From Methanosarcina sp. (GTDB lineage Archaea; Halobacteriota; Methanosarcinia; Methanosarcinales; Methanosarcinaceae): DNA of 53,653 nt. Positions 1 through 9,179 of this stretch are shown in pieces. The translations under genes were made by a program, and so were the position numbers. The notes beneath the pieces were generated by a model. It saw only the letters and a list, made by a program, of their open reading frames with translations. It did not search any database and was not told where the DNA came from. Location of the stretch: assembly GCA_003164755.1 (NCBI GenBank), contig PLUB01000028.1:1-53653 (forward strand), read 5' to 3'. Numbering within the stretch: the stretch's first letter is position 1; every line of letters begins with the position of its first letter.

Positions 1-914
1 TATTTTTACTCAACTGTCATAGTCAGACTAAATATTACATTTTCTAGAAACTGTTGCACAAAAATAGAACTAAGATATATGGATAAAGTTTTTTTTCTTG
101 TGACTTATTGAGGAAAAGTTAGAAACGAATAAGATTGGTCATCCGTAACTACACCAAATAGGAACTAATATGGTGATTTGACACCATATATTTTTTCTTT
201 GAATTTCTGTTATCAATGAATCTTAAGGGCTATGACATTTAGATTTTTTGACAAATTAATCTAGTGACTTCACCTGTCCTCATTTTGTGAACCACAAAAT
301 ATTTTGAGATCGGATAAATCCCAAAAAGAAAGATTTAGAAGCTTATCCAAAAGTTATTCTATTCCTAACCATCCAGAAATGTTAGGATGTTATTTTAATC
401 CAAAACAGGACCAGAAATTCGAAATAAATGAGAGCCTAATACTCAGCGGGATATTGTTCTACCTTAAAGCTAAGCTTATCGATCCTGCAGAATAATCATA
501 ACAGCTCAGATTTCGATTGCAAAAAGTCAACAATAACTGAACTAATTTCAAAACCGTAAAAAACCGAGATAACTCGAAACATAACTCGTAATTGATTTTA
601 AAGTAATTTCGTGCATATTGCGGTATCGACAAGGAAAGAGCTCATGACCTTATAAAAATTAGAATCTCGTGGTCATTTGCTCTTCAAATACATTAGGCAG
701 CTTGTAAAGCTCTTTTTCCAGGTACAACTGCGATTTCACATTCTGTTTTGCCGTGAAAAGAATAAAAATTGGTGATTGAGAGAGCAAATGATATCAAAAT
801 TCCTCTGTTAATCAACTTCACAAATCTGTAAGTGGTGTCTGAGCATAAGCATAAGAGAATTAAAATAAAGGGCTTTTCTCTTTTTTAAGTGGAAAATTTA
901 TAGTCATTCTTAAT
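1..914. other. AT-rich region without a recognisable gene
   Basis: I see no supportable gene here. A TTG-initiated frame at 304-495 (63 codons) has no clear ribosome binding site and no recognisable motif. The TATA-like stretch near 894-902 probably belongs to the short genes that follow. Confidence 0.5.
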
Positions 915-1133
915 ATGGATGTAACACAAATAAAATTTGAAAACACTTATGTGGAAAAATCACACTCGGAATCATTTTATCTCTTTGTAGTGATGGTCAC
1001 TTTTCAACTGGAAAATCATTTTCAACCCATACAAAAAAATGAGAATTCTGAACAATCTTCAGAATCATTGTTTCGAAAAAGATTTGAATCTAAATTACAT
1101 ACTTTTTATATTAAACATCTTGAGGTGATATAA
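915..1133 (+). CDS. Doubtful 72-residue open frame upstream of a Cys-rich peptide gene
   Basis: An ATG-initiated frame of 72 codons ends one base before the GTG start of the next gene. It lies just downstream of a TATA-like stretch (about 894-902) and has no Shine-Dalgarno site, so if expressed it would be leaderless. The product is polar and rich in Glu, Ser and Phe, and I recognise no family. It may simply be the 5' leader of the following gene. Confidence 0.2.
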   Translation: MDVTQIKFENTYVEKSHSESFYLFVVMVTFQLENHFQPIQKNENSEQSSESLFRKRFESKLHTFYIKHLEVI

Positions 1134-1134
1134 A

Positions 1135-1293
1135 GTGAACTGCAGTGAACTAAAAGAAGATCAGCGACTTTCTTGTGAAGGATGCGGGTTCGAACTGAAG
1201 GTAGTAAATGCATGCGGGGATGATAGCTGTTCTACAAAAGCATGCTGTAACGGCGACATAAAATGTTGCGGAGAGCCGATGAAATTAAAATGA
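1135..1293 (+). CDS. 52-residue Cys-rich, desulforedoxin-like metal-binding small protein
   Basis: This short gene starts with GTG, preceded by an excellent Shine-Dalgarno GAGGTGAT at 1122-1129 (spacing 5). The product has 9 cysteines in 52 residues: C3, C14, C17, C27, C32, the C37-C38 pair and the C44-C45 pair. CEGCG near residue 14 and the end CCGEPMKLK resemble the CxxCG...CCGxPM pattern of desulforedoxin or desulfoferrodoxin N-terminal iron sites, which suggests a bound Fe or Zn. There is no signal peptide, so it is probably cytoplasmic. The two extra Cys clusters between the motifs are not typical of desulforedoxin, so the exact family is open. The gene stands alone between AT-rich spacers. 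That it is coding is well supported; its function is inferred from the Cys pattern only. Confidence 0.75.
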   Translation: MNCSELKEDQRLSCEGCGFELKVVNACGDDSCSTKACCNGDIKCCGEPMKLK

Positions 1294-1317
1294 TACTCAA
1301 GATAAACTAACCGACAT

Positions 1318-1470
1318 TCAGCAGATGTACACAAATGTAGAATTTGTTTGCCTATTTTCCCACAATTAATTCATTGAAAATTAGATTAATTTTTAATTTA
1401 ATGTCCTATTGAGAAAATAAATGGCATTTTTGTGTACATCTGAGGGAAGTGGGATTGTAGAAATGGAAGC
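1318..1470. repeat. Diverged noncoding repeat, copy 1 (see 6553-6690)
   Basis: This stretch aligns by eye with 6553-6690. Both share TTTGTTTGCCTATTT near the left and TTTTTGTGTACA near the right, with AT-rich diverged sequence between. It abuts the 3' end of the IS66-type relic on the minus strand, so it may be an IS end or a leftover non-autonomous element. Confidence 0.55.
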
Positions 1471-1670
1471 TTTAATTCTGCAGAAAGCTGCCGAATCTGG
1501 AGTGTTTCTGAAAGTCCCTTATATTTATGCTGTAATTTCGTCATTATGATATCCTTTTCTGCCTGGTTATTTTCAAATGGAACTCTCAGATTTGTAAGGA
1601 ATCCAGGAGTCTTTTTTGTATTGTATAAACATCTATCAAGTATATTCTTTACTTTTTTTTGGATTTGCAC
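1398..1670 (-). pseudogene. IS66-family transposase C-terminal relic
   Basis: The minus-strand frame contains LRVPFENNQAEKDIIMTKLQ, which matches the IS66 transposase signature around VPFDNNQAERDIRM, followed by a distorted KxSGxFR segment. After that motif the frame is shifted and no longer matches the family. Only about 60 recognisable residues of a protein normally near 450-500 residues remain, and nothing intact is found upstream at 1671-2700. It is a dead insertion-sequence remnant. Confidence 0.7.
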
Positions 1671-2750
1671 CGTGCTTTCTTTTTTAGAAGGTGGTTTAGA
1701 GGAGACAGATTTTCTTCAATTCTTTTCATTACTACGGGATCAAACCTCTTTTTAAAGACTTTAATTTACTCAAAAGTGCACCTTTTCATCTTCTGTTAAA
1801 AACTCAGAAATCCTCTCATGAGGGATAAACTAGTAGTTTTGATAGTAGATTGCTGAAGCCAGAATAATTAGGACCATCTGGAGATCTCACTAATTCAGGA
1901 AAAACAGTTTTCTTTGATATTCCACGACATAGAAAAGTCTTCATCGACTTCGATTTTCTGTAACAATAGGATTTATAGGTGAAATATCAAAACATTGTCT
2001 TTTCTCATAGGATCCAACTTCAAAATTCTCAACAGGGTGTCCGAATTCTTCAGAGTAGTTCAAAGAGTGTTACTATTGAAAGCCAATCAGAATAAATAAC
2101 CATTTCAAAATCGTTCCTGGATGATCTTCTTGATCTCTAGGTATCTAGCAACCCTTTTTGCAGCGACTCTGAGGATTGGGTTTCTCTGTGATAAAAAAAT
2201 CAACCGATAGATGTTTGTTACTGTTACGACTGTTTCAATTTAAACACGATTAAATATAAGATAATCTTCAGTGAGTTCTTTAATTTGAGATTCAAAACTC
2301 CCAATATAAGTAATAAATTCAGGTTTTGAAGAAACAGAGCAAGAATCTCTTTATTTTTCACCATAGATAAAAAAATTAATTTTACATTCTATTTTTCTCA
2401 TTTCGATGAAAAATTGTGTTGTTACTCGCAATATCTCCTGATATTTCGAGAAATTTTGAATGAATAAAAATAACCATTCGAAACTACAGCAAATAGAACT
2501 ATATAATGAGGAAATATGCATAAAAACTCCAAAACCCAATATTTTTCGAATTTGTACGGTGCGAATATTGGATTCCTTAACTAAAGGTGTTTTCATAATT
2601 AGGATTCCAAATGTAATCTATGGATGTCAAAATAGACTTACTTAAGAAACAAGTGTAAAACTTAATTAAAATTATTGTTTTTGTACCGGATAAAGAATTA
2701 AATACAATTCGAACATGTAATGCTTAAGCTGAGTCAAATATTAAGCTTCA
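1671..2750. other. Low-complexity AT-rich spacer, probably decayed IS DNA
   Basis: Open frames at 1546-1755 (+), 2351-2596 (-) and 2460-2645 (+) have no start signals and no recognisable motifs. The region probably contains unreadable 5' sequence of the IS66 relic plus the enolase upstream region. Confidence 0.45.
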
Positions 2751-2756
2751 AATAAC

Positions 2757-2770
2757 AAAATATATGTATA
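2757..2770 (+). promoter_or_regulatory. TATA box of the enolase gene
   Basis: AAAATATATGTATA lies about 31-44 bases before the ATG. Transcription would start near 2790, leaving a leader of about 10 bases containing the site GGGTGA at 2791-2796. Confidence 0.55.
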
Positions 2771-2800
2771 ATGATAAATCAAAAATGAAAGGGTGAAATT

Positions 2801-4087
2801 ATGTCGTATATCGGTCTACAGCAGGATTCTGGAGAATATAAAATCCAAAAGATACATGCTCGGGAGATCCTGGATTCAAGGGGAAATCCCACTATTGAAG
2901 TTGATGTATTCACACCGAAGGGATTTGGTAGAGCCAGTGTCCCTTCAGGGGCTTCCACTGGTACCAATGAAGCCCTTGAACTGCGGGATGCAGACCCCAA
3001 TAGGTACGAAGGAAAAGGAGTTCTAACCGCAGTCAAGAATGTGAACACTATTATCCAGAAAGAATTGCTTGGGCTCGATGTGCGAAATCAGCGAGAAATC
3101 GATGAGTTGATGATCGAACTGGACGAAACCGATAACAAATCAAGTATGGGAGCAAATTCGATTCTTGGTGTATCTATGGCTGTCGCAAAAGCAGCTGCAG
3201 ACTCCCTCGATATACCTCTTTACCGTTATTTAGGGGGTTCGAATGCTTTTACTCTGCCAATACCCATAATGAACGTCCTCAATGGAGGCAAACACGCGGG
3301 AAACGAGCTTGCAATCCAAGAATTTATGATTCAACCCAAAGGTGCAGAGACCTTCTACGAAGCTCTTCAGATAGGGGTAGAGATTTACCACGTTCTTGGG
3401 AAGTCATTAGGTAAAAAATATGGCAAATCTTCTACAAACGTAGGTTATGAGGGTGGGTATGCTCCTAAAATGAGTGAATCTACGGAAGCCCTAGATTCAC
3501 TTGTGCAGGCTATTGAGGAAGCAGGCTATACTGAATCTGAGGTCACCATAGGGATTGATGCAGCAGCAACCGAATTCTATGAAGGTGGATTTTATACCAT
3601 CGATGGAAAGAAATTTACTGCTCAAGAATTGCTAGATTACTATGTTGAACTTGTTAACTCTTATCCAATTCTTTCTATCGAAGATCCGTTTTTTGAGGAA
3701 GCTTTCGAGGACTTTGGAGCCCTGACCAATGAACTGTGGGATACAATCATTGTTGGTGACGATCTCTTTGTTACGAACATCGAGAGACTCTCAAAAGGTG
3801 TGGACATGGGAGCAGCAAATGCACTTCTTTTGAAAATTAACCAGATAGGAACACTTTCTGAGTCTTTTGATGCTGCAAGCATGGCCTCCAGAAACGGCTA
3901 TACAGTAATCGTGAGCCATCGTTCCGCTGAAACCGAAGACACAACAATTTCGGATCTTGCAGTTGCTATAGGGGCAGAAATGATAAAAACTGGGGCTCCT
4001 GCTCGTGGTGAAAGGACTGCAAAATATAATCAGCTACTTAGAATAGAGGAAGACTTAGGTGAAGTTGCACATTATGTGCAGCTCTAA
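2801..4087 (+). CDS. eno: Enolase (phosphopyruvate hydratase)
   Basis: It interconverts 2-phosphoglycerate and phosphoenolpyruvate in the cytoplasm, working in glycolysis and, in methanogens, mainly in gluconeogenesis. The 428-residue product is full length. It keeps the N-terminal [18 protein letters not shown] block (from residue 19), the flexible catalytic loop region around [14 protein letters not shown] with H165, QEF with E174, the Mg ligands D253, E294 and D320, the catalytic K345, the HRS triad at 373-375 and K396. ATG is chosen because GGGTGA sits 4 bases upstream and the protein starts exactly where archaeal homologues do. The gene appears monocistronic, with T-rich sequence right after the stop. 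Confidence 0.98.
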   Translation: MSYIGLQQDSGEYKIQKIHAREILDSRGNPTIEVDVFTPKGFGRASVPSGASTGTNEALELRDADPNRYEGKGVLTAVKNVNTIIQKELLGLDVRNQREIDELMIELDETDNKSSMGANSILGVSMAVAKAAADSLDIPLYRYLGGSNAFTLPIPIMNVLNGGKHAGNELAIQEFMIQPKGAETFYEALQIGVEIYHVLGKSLGKKYGKSSTNVGYEGGYAPKMSESTEALDSLVQAIEEAGYTESEVTIGIDAAATEFYEGGFYTIDGKKFTAQELLDYYVELVNSYPILSIEDPFFEEAFEDFGALTNELWDTIIVGDDLFVTNIERLSKGVDMGAANALLLKINQIGTLSESFDAASMASRNGYTVIVSHRSAETEDTTISDLAVAIGAEMIKTGAPARGERTAKYNQLLRIEEDLGEVAHYVQL

Positions 4088-4947
4088 CATTTTTCAATTA
4101 TTCCTTTTCCTTCGTCGGTCTTACGTCATTAAGTGATTTAATGTTTTTATAATTAAATTTCCACTGTAATGAAAGTTGTGTCTTCGCATACTGAAGCATA
4201 TCTGTTCAGCTAATCTCACTGAAGGTTTGGGACAAAAAAGTCCGGAAAATGCTATAAGCGCATTAAGAAATAACACCAACCAAATACAGCACTTTACCAA
4301 CTGACTCCGATACCCAGTAAAATTTCACTCCGTTTTCATGAGTTTTACAGAAGATTAATCTTGAATATAATTTTTTTATTTCAAAATATATATCTTAAGT
4401 TCTAGAAGATAGGAGAATAAAATTCCACGTGAAATTTCCCTGAAACACATCAGTTATCTTTTTTTGTATGTAGGATGGTAAAAAATCGATATGCTGCGTT
4501 ATATCTATCGGATTGTATCAAAATAGGAAAGAATATAAAGGAAAGTACAGAACATCAGAATATAAAAAATTTAAAACAAATTAACGGATTTAGTGCAGAG
4601 CTGAAAAGAGATATTATAAAAAACCTCCTATTAAATATGATCAAACATTTCTATTAAATATGGTAAGGGAATCAGGCGATAAAAAGTAATTTGATACATT
4701 TTAGTGGTATTTTCACGGAGAAACTTTCTATTTTACTATAAAAAGGGCATGGAGTTTACTATTTATGTTCAGGTGTCCCAGAAAGGAGAAGAGAGCATTC
4801 AAAGTTATCTGATTCCTTCAAAGTAACAAATGGAAATAGTTTTATGCTTGGACTAATTAAACAAGAAAGTCACTTAAAACATAAACCCATACAGGAAAGC
4901 AATCCGAGAAATCCTTAGGTTTTATGCTTTCCCAATGGAGGGAAGCC
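4088..4947. other. Intergenic region, T-rich terminator then spacer
   Basis: T-rich runs at about 4090-4112 follow the enolase stop and probably end its transcript. An open frame at 4475-4657 (60 residues, Lys/Ile rich) has no clear ribosome binding site and matches nothing I know. The last part carries the upstream region of the GTPase gene. Confidence 0.4.
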
Positions 4948-5589
4948 ATGAATATGTTAAAACGATTTAAGGCAAGCTTTTCAAAAATGTTCAATAAACT
5001 TTTCAAGAGAAAAGGAGCATGCATAGGAATTTATGGGCCACCTAATGCCGGTAAGACAACTCTTAGCAATCGGATCCTTAAGGACTGGGTCGGGACAGAA
5101 GAAACTATGGGCTCTGTTTCTCATATCGCCCATGAAACCAGGCATGCAAGTAGAAAGAATGAAATCACTATCGAAGCTAACGGGTACACTATTAGTCTTG
5201 ATATAGTAGACACACCTGGGATTGCCACGAAAATAGATTTTCACGATTTCATGGAACAAGGAATGAGTGACTCTGAATCAAAGAAAAGATCTAAAGAAGC
5301 GACAGAAGGGGTAATTGAAGCTGTCAAATGGCTCGATGACCTAGACGGCGTCATACTGGTTATGGATTCCACTGCAAATCCATATACACAGGTCAACGTA
5401 ACAGTAATAGGGAACATGGAAGCCAGAAACCTCCCGCTTTTGATTGTAGCAAACAAAGTAGACCTTCCTGATGCTGATCCTGCAAACATTAAGGAAGCTT
5501 TCCCACAACATCCCATGGTACCAGTTTCGGCACTTGAAGGAGTCGGGATGGATTCGTTTTACGAAGCTCTGGCGAAGCAGTTCGGGTGA
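4948..5589 (+). CDS. Era-like small GTP-binding protein
   Basis: A GTPase of about 213 residues with a basic N-terminal helix and a complete G domain: Walker A GPPNAGKTT (30-38), DTPG (88-91), NKVD (169-172) and SALEG (from 194). The family is annotated Era-like in archaea; the exact process it controls (ribosome or RNA related) is not established. Three in-phase ATGs are possible. The one at 4948 is preferred because GGAGGGA (4937-4943) precedes it at normal spacing; 4954 is nearly as good, while 4924 would place the ribosome site inside the gene. Its stop overlaps the ribosome site of the DUF2073 gene, so the two are translationally linked, as is usual in methanogens. Confidence 0.9.
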   Translation: MNMLKRFKASFSKMFNKLFKRKGACIGIYGPPNAGKTTLSNRILKDWVGTEETMGSVSHIAHETRHASRKNEITIEANGYTISLDIVDTPGIATKIDFHDFMEQGMSDSESKKRSKEATEGVIEAVKWLDDLDGVILVMDSTANPYTQVNVTVIGNMEARNLPLLIVANKVDLPDADPANIKEAFPQHPMVPVSALEGVGMDSFYEALAKQFG

Positions 5590-5594
5590 TCAAT

Positions 5595-5954
5595 ATGCAT
5601 GGAATTCAACTTGATCTGATATCTGAGGCCAGAATCTCTCAGATGGCTTCGATGGAGAAAGTCCGATACATAATTGATGAGGTGCGGAAAGGCAAAATCC
5701 TGGTGCTTGAAAAAGGCCTGAACCCTATGGAGGAAGCAAAGCTAATAGAGATGACAATGTCAGCAATCCAGCCGGATGTTTTTTCAGGCATTGAAATGCA
5801 AAGCTACCCCGCGTATTCAGACAATTCGCTGCTAGGAAAGTTTTTCAAAAAACAAAGCAGTCGGAGACTCACAGTAATAGGTCCTGCAAACCAGCTAAAA
5901 ACTCTTCAAAAGGATAGTAACCTTATCAGCGCACTTGTCTCTATAAGTAAGTGA
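5595..5954 (+). CDS. DUF2073 family protein, partner of the Era-like GTPase
   Basis: A 119-residue cytoplasmic protein of the archaeal DUF2073 family, starting MHGIQLDLISEARI. The ATG at 5595 is chosen over the GTG at 5586 because GGTGAT at 5585-5590, which overlaps the stop of the upstream GTPase gene, is a good ribosome binding site. The overlap indicates tight coupling and stoichiometric production with the GTPase. The function is unknown; the constant pairing suggests an effector or regulatory subunit. The first half is acidic-helical, and the C-terminal half contains a basic stretch around KFFKKQSSRR. Confidence 0.85.
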   Translation: MHGIQLDLISEARISQMASMEKVRYIIDEVRKGKILVLEKGLNPMEEAKLIEMTMSAIQPDVFSGIEMQSYPAYSDNSLLGKFFKKQSSRRLTVIGPANQLKTLQKDSNLISALVSISK

Positions 5955-6481
5955 ACGAAGTGGAAGCGATGCGTGCCCAAAAGACCCAAGACATGGAAGC
6001 AAAAAGATCCTCTCCTCAGTCCCTAAGCTCCTTTGAAATGGGCAGGAATGACGTTAACATAGTTTGTACCTACGGGAAAATCGCTGTATGGTTTGGAAGA
6101 AAGGTTCCTGATTACATCATAGCACAGATACTCATTGGAATTTCGAAAATAGACCAATCTGCAATTCATGAATTTGAGACAATATGTAATTTTGATGTTA
6201 TCACGGAATATGAAAGTAAGGGGTACATATTGGTGTCTTACGGAAAAACAGCCGGAGGTTATCGCGTGAGCTATAGTATTCCGTTTTCCAATAAAAAAGC
6301 TCTCTTCCATATGTCTAAATCTATACTTGAAGAACTCCAAACAGGAGACGTACGTCAGGATTTTTACTGGAACGGTAGTGACTGTGATATTCAGAGGCTC
6401 TACCAAGAATTAAAAAACAACATCGAGAACTGGGAGATGAAATGTATAAATTATAAAACGGAATCCCAAACAAATCGATAA
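5951..6481 (+). CDS. Hypothetical protein, third gene of the GTPase operon
   Basis: A frame of up to 176 residues overlapping the last four bases of the DUF2073 gene through GTGA. The GTG at 5951 lacks a clear ribosome site; the ATG at 5969, preceded by GTGGAAG, or the ATG at 6038 may be the true start. The product has no signal peptide or membrane segment. A beta-rich middle (NIVCTYGKIAVWFGRKVPDY, then GYILVSYGKTAGGYRVSYSI) is followed by a helical C-terminus ending about residue 176. I do not recognise the family. The position suggests co-transcription with the GTPase and DUF2073, where many archaea carry a zinc-ribbon gene instead. Confidence 0.65.
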   Translation: MNEVEAMRAQKTQDMEAKRSSPQSLSSFEMGRNDVNIVCTYGKIAVWFGRKVPDYIIAQILIGISKIDQSAIHEFETICNFDVITEYESKGYILVSYGKTAGGYRVSYSIPFSNKKALFHMSKSILEELQTGDVRQDFYWNGSDCDIQRLYQELKNNIENWEMKCINYKTESQTNR

Positions 6482-6552
6482 AAAAGGCAACATGCTGGCA
6501 TGCTATTCGATGAAAAGAAAACTCCAAGAAATTGCCTTGGAACAGAAATTCT

Positions 6553-6690
6553 GCGGATCCACGCAGATCTAGCATTTGTTTGCCTATTTGTCCATCATTT
6601 TCATTAATAGTTAGATAATTTAGAAGTTACTGCCATATTGAAAACAATATATGAATTTTTTGTGTACAGATTCCGAAAGTGAGCTGAAAG
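6553..6690. repeat. Diverged noncoding repeat, copy 2 (see 1318-1470)
   Basis: It shares with 1318-1470 the left block GCATTTGTTTGCCTATTTG (one difference in the core) and the right block ATTTTTTGTGTACAGAT, in the same order and orientation and with similar spacing. No transposase relic is recognisable next to this copy. Confidence 0.5.
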
Positions 6691-6790
6691 TATATATTAA
6701 TTTACACAAAATGAACCAGGTTATATAAATGAGTTTTAGGAGTGTTATACAATCATTGATGCAGACAGGTAGATAAAGCTCTAATCAAAT

Positions 6791-6801
6791 TATTTTTATA
6801 T
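6791..6801 (+). promoter_or_regulatory. TATA-like box of the phi gene
   Basis: TATTTTTATAT lies about 40-50 bases before the ATG at 6841. A GGAG ribosome site at 6830-6833 follows. Confidence 0.45.
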
Positions 6802-6840
6802 GAATCAGGTTTTTAACCCCATATTTTTTGGAGAACTCAT

Positions 6841-7455
6841 ATGAAAAAAATTAAGGTAAATGATTGCGAAGAAGTATTATCATCAATGAGACTGATCATA
6901 GAAACCCTAAAAGAGGTAATTGATAAACTTGATAGGGAAGCCATAAAGGCAATGCTCCAAAAAACAATTGATGGCAATCAAGTTTTTGTAATGGGAGCCG
7001 GAAGATCGGGACTTGTTGCCAAAGCATTTGCAATGCGACTTATGCATCTTGGATTTAGTGTGTATGTGGTCGGTGAAACCACAACTCCTGCTGTTTTGCC
7101 GCAGGATGTCGTGTTTGCTATTTCTGGGTCCGGGGAAACCCGTACTATAGCTGACCTTGGAAAATTAGCGAAAGATATCGGCTCAACCCTTATAACAATT
7201 ACATCTAAAAAAGATTCTACACTGGGTAGAATTTCCGATATTGCTGTGATCATTCCAAGGAAAACTAAAAATGACCCTGATGAAGCCGGCTACCTTGAAA
7301 GACACATGCGAGGTGACTATAAAAACATACCTCCTTTGGGAACTTCTTTTGAAATTACTGCACTTGTTTTCTTGGACTCTGTGGTTAGTCAGCTGATTAT
7401 GCTAACAGGCGCTTCGGAAGCCGAACTTAAATCAAGGCACACAAACATCGAATAG
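6841..7455 (+). CDS. hxlB: 6-phospho-3-hexuloisomerase (SIS domain)
   Basis: It isomerises 3-hexulose 6-phosphate and fructose 6-phosphate. In methanogens lacking the oxidative pentose pathway this serves the reversed ribulose monophosphate route that makes ribulose 5-phosphate. The 204-residue product is a single SIS domain with the phosphosugar motifs GAGRSG (52-57) and SGSGET (95-100). The C-terminal segment PPLGTSFEITALVFLDSV is typical of this family. GGAG precedes the ATG at normal distance. The stop is TAG, which in a pyrrolysine-using Methanosarcina could in principle be read through; the next in-frame stop lies 16 codons on (TGA near 7504). The aminotransferase gene follows within 72 bases, so co-transcription is likely. 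Confidence 0.93.
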   Translation: MKKIKVNDCEEVLSSMRLIIETLKEVIDKLDREAIKAMLQKTIDGNQVFVMGAGRSGLVAKAFAMRLMHLGFSVYVVGETTTPAVLPQDVVFAISGSGETRTIADLGKLAKDIGSTLITITSKKDSTLGRISDIAVIIPRKTKNDPDEAGYLERHMRGDYKNIPPLGTSFEITALVFLDSVVSQLIMLTGASEAELKSRHTNIE

Positions 7456-7526
7456 AGTCTGAAGATCTACAGAAAAAGAGGGAATATTTCAGAAGTAGTG
7501 AATTGAGGGATACAGGAGAGTTCAGT

Positions 7527-8639
7527 TTGAAGGAGATAAATTTTTCAGAAAATGTTGCAAGAATAGATACTTCTGGAATTAGAAAAATATTTGAAGCTGC
7601 AGGATCGAGTTCCATTAACCTTGGGCTAGGGCAGCCGGATTTTGATACCCCTGAGCATATTAAGGCAGCTGCAATAAAAGCCATAAACGAGGGATTTACT
7701 GGTTATACGGTAGGAGCTGGAATTCCGGAACTTAGAGAGGCTCTGAGCTTAAAATTCAAGGAAGAAAATGATTTTTTAGTTTCCCCACAAGAAATAATTG
7801 TCACTTCTGGAGCATCAGAAGCTCTTTCCATTGCCCTTGCAGCCCTCCTCAACCCAGGGGATGAAGTACTTACCTCAAATCCAGGATTCGTTTCATATAA
7901 TGCACTTACAGAGATCCTAAATGGTAAGGCAATAAGTATCCCTTTAGAAGAAGACTTTACTATGAAGCCTGACACAGTGCTTGAAAAAATTACACCGAAA
8001 ACCAGAGTCATTATCCACAATTCTCCTTCAAACCCCACAGGTGCGGTCGCAAGCAGGGCAGATATCAAAGCCCTTGCAGAAATTGCAGATGACCACAATC
8101 TAACTATTATCTCAGACGAGGTCTATGAGTACTTTATCTACGAAGGAGAGCATGTCAGCCCTGCCAGCTACTCGGACAATGTAATTACTGTAAACGCTAC
8201 CTCGAAGAGCTATGCTATGACTGGCTGGAGACTAGGGTATGTAGCAGGCAGAACTGAGTATATAAGCCAAATGCTCAAAGTACACCAGTATATGCAGGCA
8301 TGCGCCAATTCAGTAGCTCAGAAAGCTGCTTATGCTGCAGTAGTCGGACCCAAAGATTCAGTCAACGCAATGAGAGAAGAATTCCGAAAGCGCAGAGATG
8401 TTCTTGTGAATGGAATAAATAAACTAGGGATGGAGTGTGCTTTTCCTAAAGGAGCTTTCTATGCCTTCCCAAAAGTTTCAGATTCTGCAACCGTTGTCTC
8501 TAAATTGATTTCGAACGGTGTTATAGTCGTTCCAGGGATAGCCTTCGGAAGCGAGGGTGACGGCTATATGAGAATTTCGTATTCAGCTTCAATGAAAGCT
8601 ATTGAAAAAGCTCTAAGTATTATGGGTAAAATAATTTGA
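7527..8639 (+). CDS. Class I/II pyridoxal-phosphate aminotransferase, aspartate aminotransferase-like
   Basis: It transfers amino groups between amino acids and 2-oxo acids, probably aspartate and 2-oxoglutarate. The product is about 370 residues. It has the N-terminal LGLGQPDFDTPEHI block, substrate and PLP contacts SPSNPTG (N169), ISDEVYEYF (D197, Y200), the Schiff-base lysine in SKSYAMTGWRLGY (K227) and the C-terminal MRISYSAS arginine. TTG at 7527 is chosen because AGGAGAG (7514-7520) is well spaced and the protein then begins LKEINFSENVARID like its relatives; the upstream TTG at 7503 has no site. Strong T-runs follow the stop. Exact substrate preference cannot be read from sequence. Confidence 0.93.
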   Translation: MKEINFSENVARIDTSGIRKIFEAAGSSSINLGLGQPDFDTPEHIKAAAIKAINEGFTGYTVGAGIPELREALSLKFKEENDFLVSPQEIIVTSGASEALSIALAALLNPGDEVLTSNPGFVSYNALTEILNGKAISIPLEEDFTMKPDTVLEKITPKTRVIIHNSPSNPTGAVASRADIKALAEIADDHNLTIISDEVYEYFIYEGEHVSPASYSDNVITVNATSKSYAMTGWRLGYVAGRTEYISQMLKVHQYMQACANSVAQKAAYAAVVGPKDSVNAMREEFRKRRDVLVNGINKLGMECAFPKGAFYAFPKVSDSATVVSKLISNGVIVVPGIAFGSEGDGYMRISYSASMKAIEKALSIMGKII

Positions 8640-8663
8640 TAATAAGAGGTCTCTAAAAGGTGA

Positions 8664-8712
8664 AACTTTTTTTGGCTTTTTTCTTCGATTGTTTTTCTTT
8701 ACTTTCATCTGC
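8664..8712 (+). terminator. T-rich transcription terminator
   Basis: Three T-runs (TTTTTTT, TTTTTT, TTTTTC) within 50 bases directly after the aminotransferase gene fit intrinsic archaeal termination. Confidence 0.55.
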
Positions 8713-9179
8713 CCACATTTTCTTCACTTTTTCCTCCTTTCTTTTCTTTCCATTTTTATATGTTCAGCTTCCTCGTAGAAGAATGCAAAAAATGTTGATA
8801 GTACAATTTGCTGTAGTTTGAATGATAATTTTTATTCATCAATATTTTTTAATAATAGTTTTCAAAAAAACTTCATCCATATATCTTAATTCCATTTTTT
8901 TGAAACCGCTTCTAGAAAATTTAATATTATAGAGTGCTGAAGTATAAATTATGTAAATTCTCACTATACGATTTTGTGATTTTTTTGTTTGATATTTTAA
9001 GCTTATATCTATATTAATTGGGGGCAAAGCATCCTATTTCTGACTAAATTAAATTTCGTCAAATAATTCATAAATGATTTTATTTCAATAAAAAACCCAG
9101 TAGATTGTTGCAGGGACGCAAAATTTCCCGAGAACCGTTATTAACAACCGAGTTATATTTTAGGTCCTTTTGTACTATA
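8713..9179. other. AT-rich spacer with noncoding repeat
   Basis: No convincing gene. The minus-strand frame at 8839-9027 is only the repeat described separately. Confidence 0.45.
8849..9045. repeat. Diverged 0.2-kb noncoding repeat, copy 1 (see 12014-12230)
   Basis: It matches 12014-12230 over about 190 bases in the same orientation. Shared blocks include TCTAGA(T/A)AATTTAATAT, AAGTATAAA, TTTTGTGATTTTTTT and a final TATTAATTG...GC CAAAGC/AAGCG region. Stop codons occur in all frames of at least one copy. It could be a conserved untranslated region, an ncRNA gene or an IS remnant. Confidence 0.55.

Larger units (their letters stand above)
6482..6840. other. Intergenic region containing repeat copy 2 and a promoter
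   Basis: No gene seen. It contains the repeat at 6553-6690 and, at its right end, the promoter of the hexuloisomerase gene. Confidence 0.5.

Noticed and set aside
1187..1196. GGTTCGAAC resembling a tRNA T-loop
   Set aside because: It lies inside the Cys-rich coding sequence and no cloverleaf surrounds it.
4475..4657. 60-residue frame between enolase and the GTPase
   Set aside because: No start signal, no motif, composition like surrounding AT-rich DNA.
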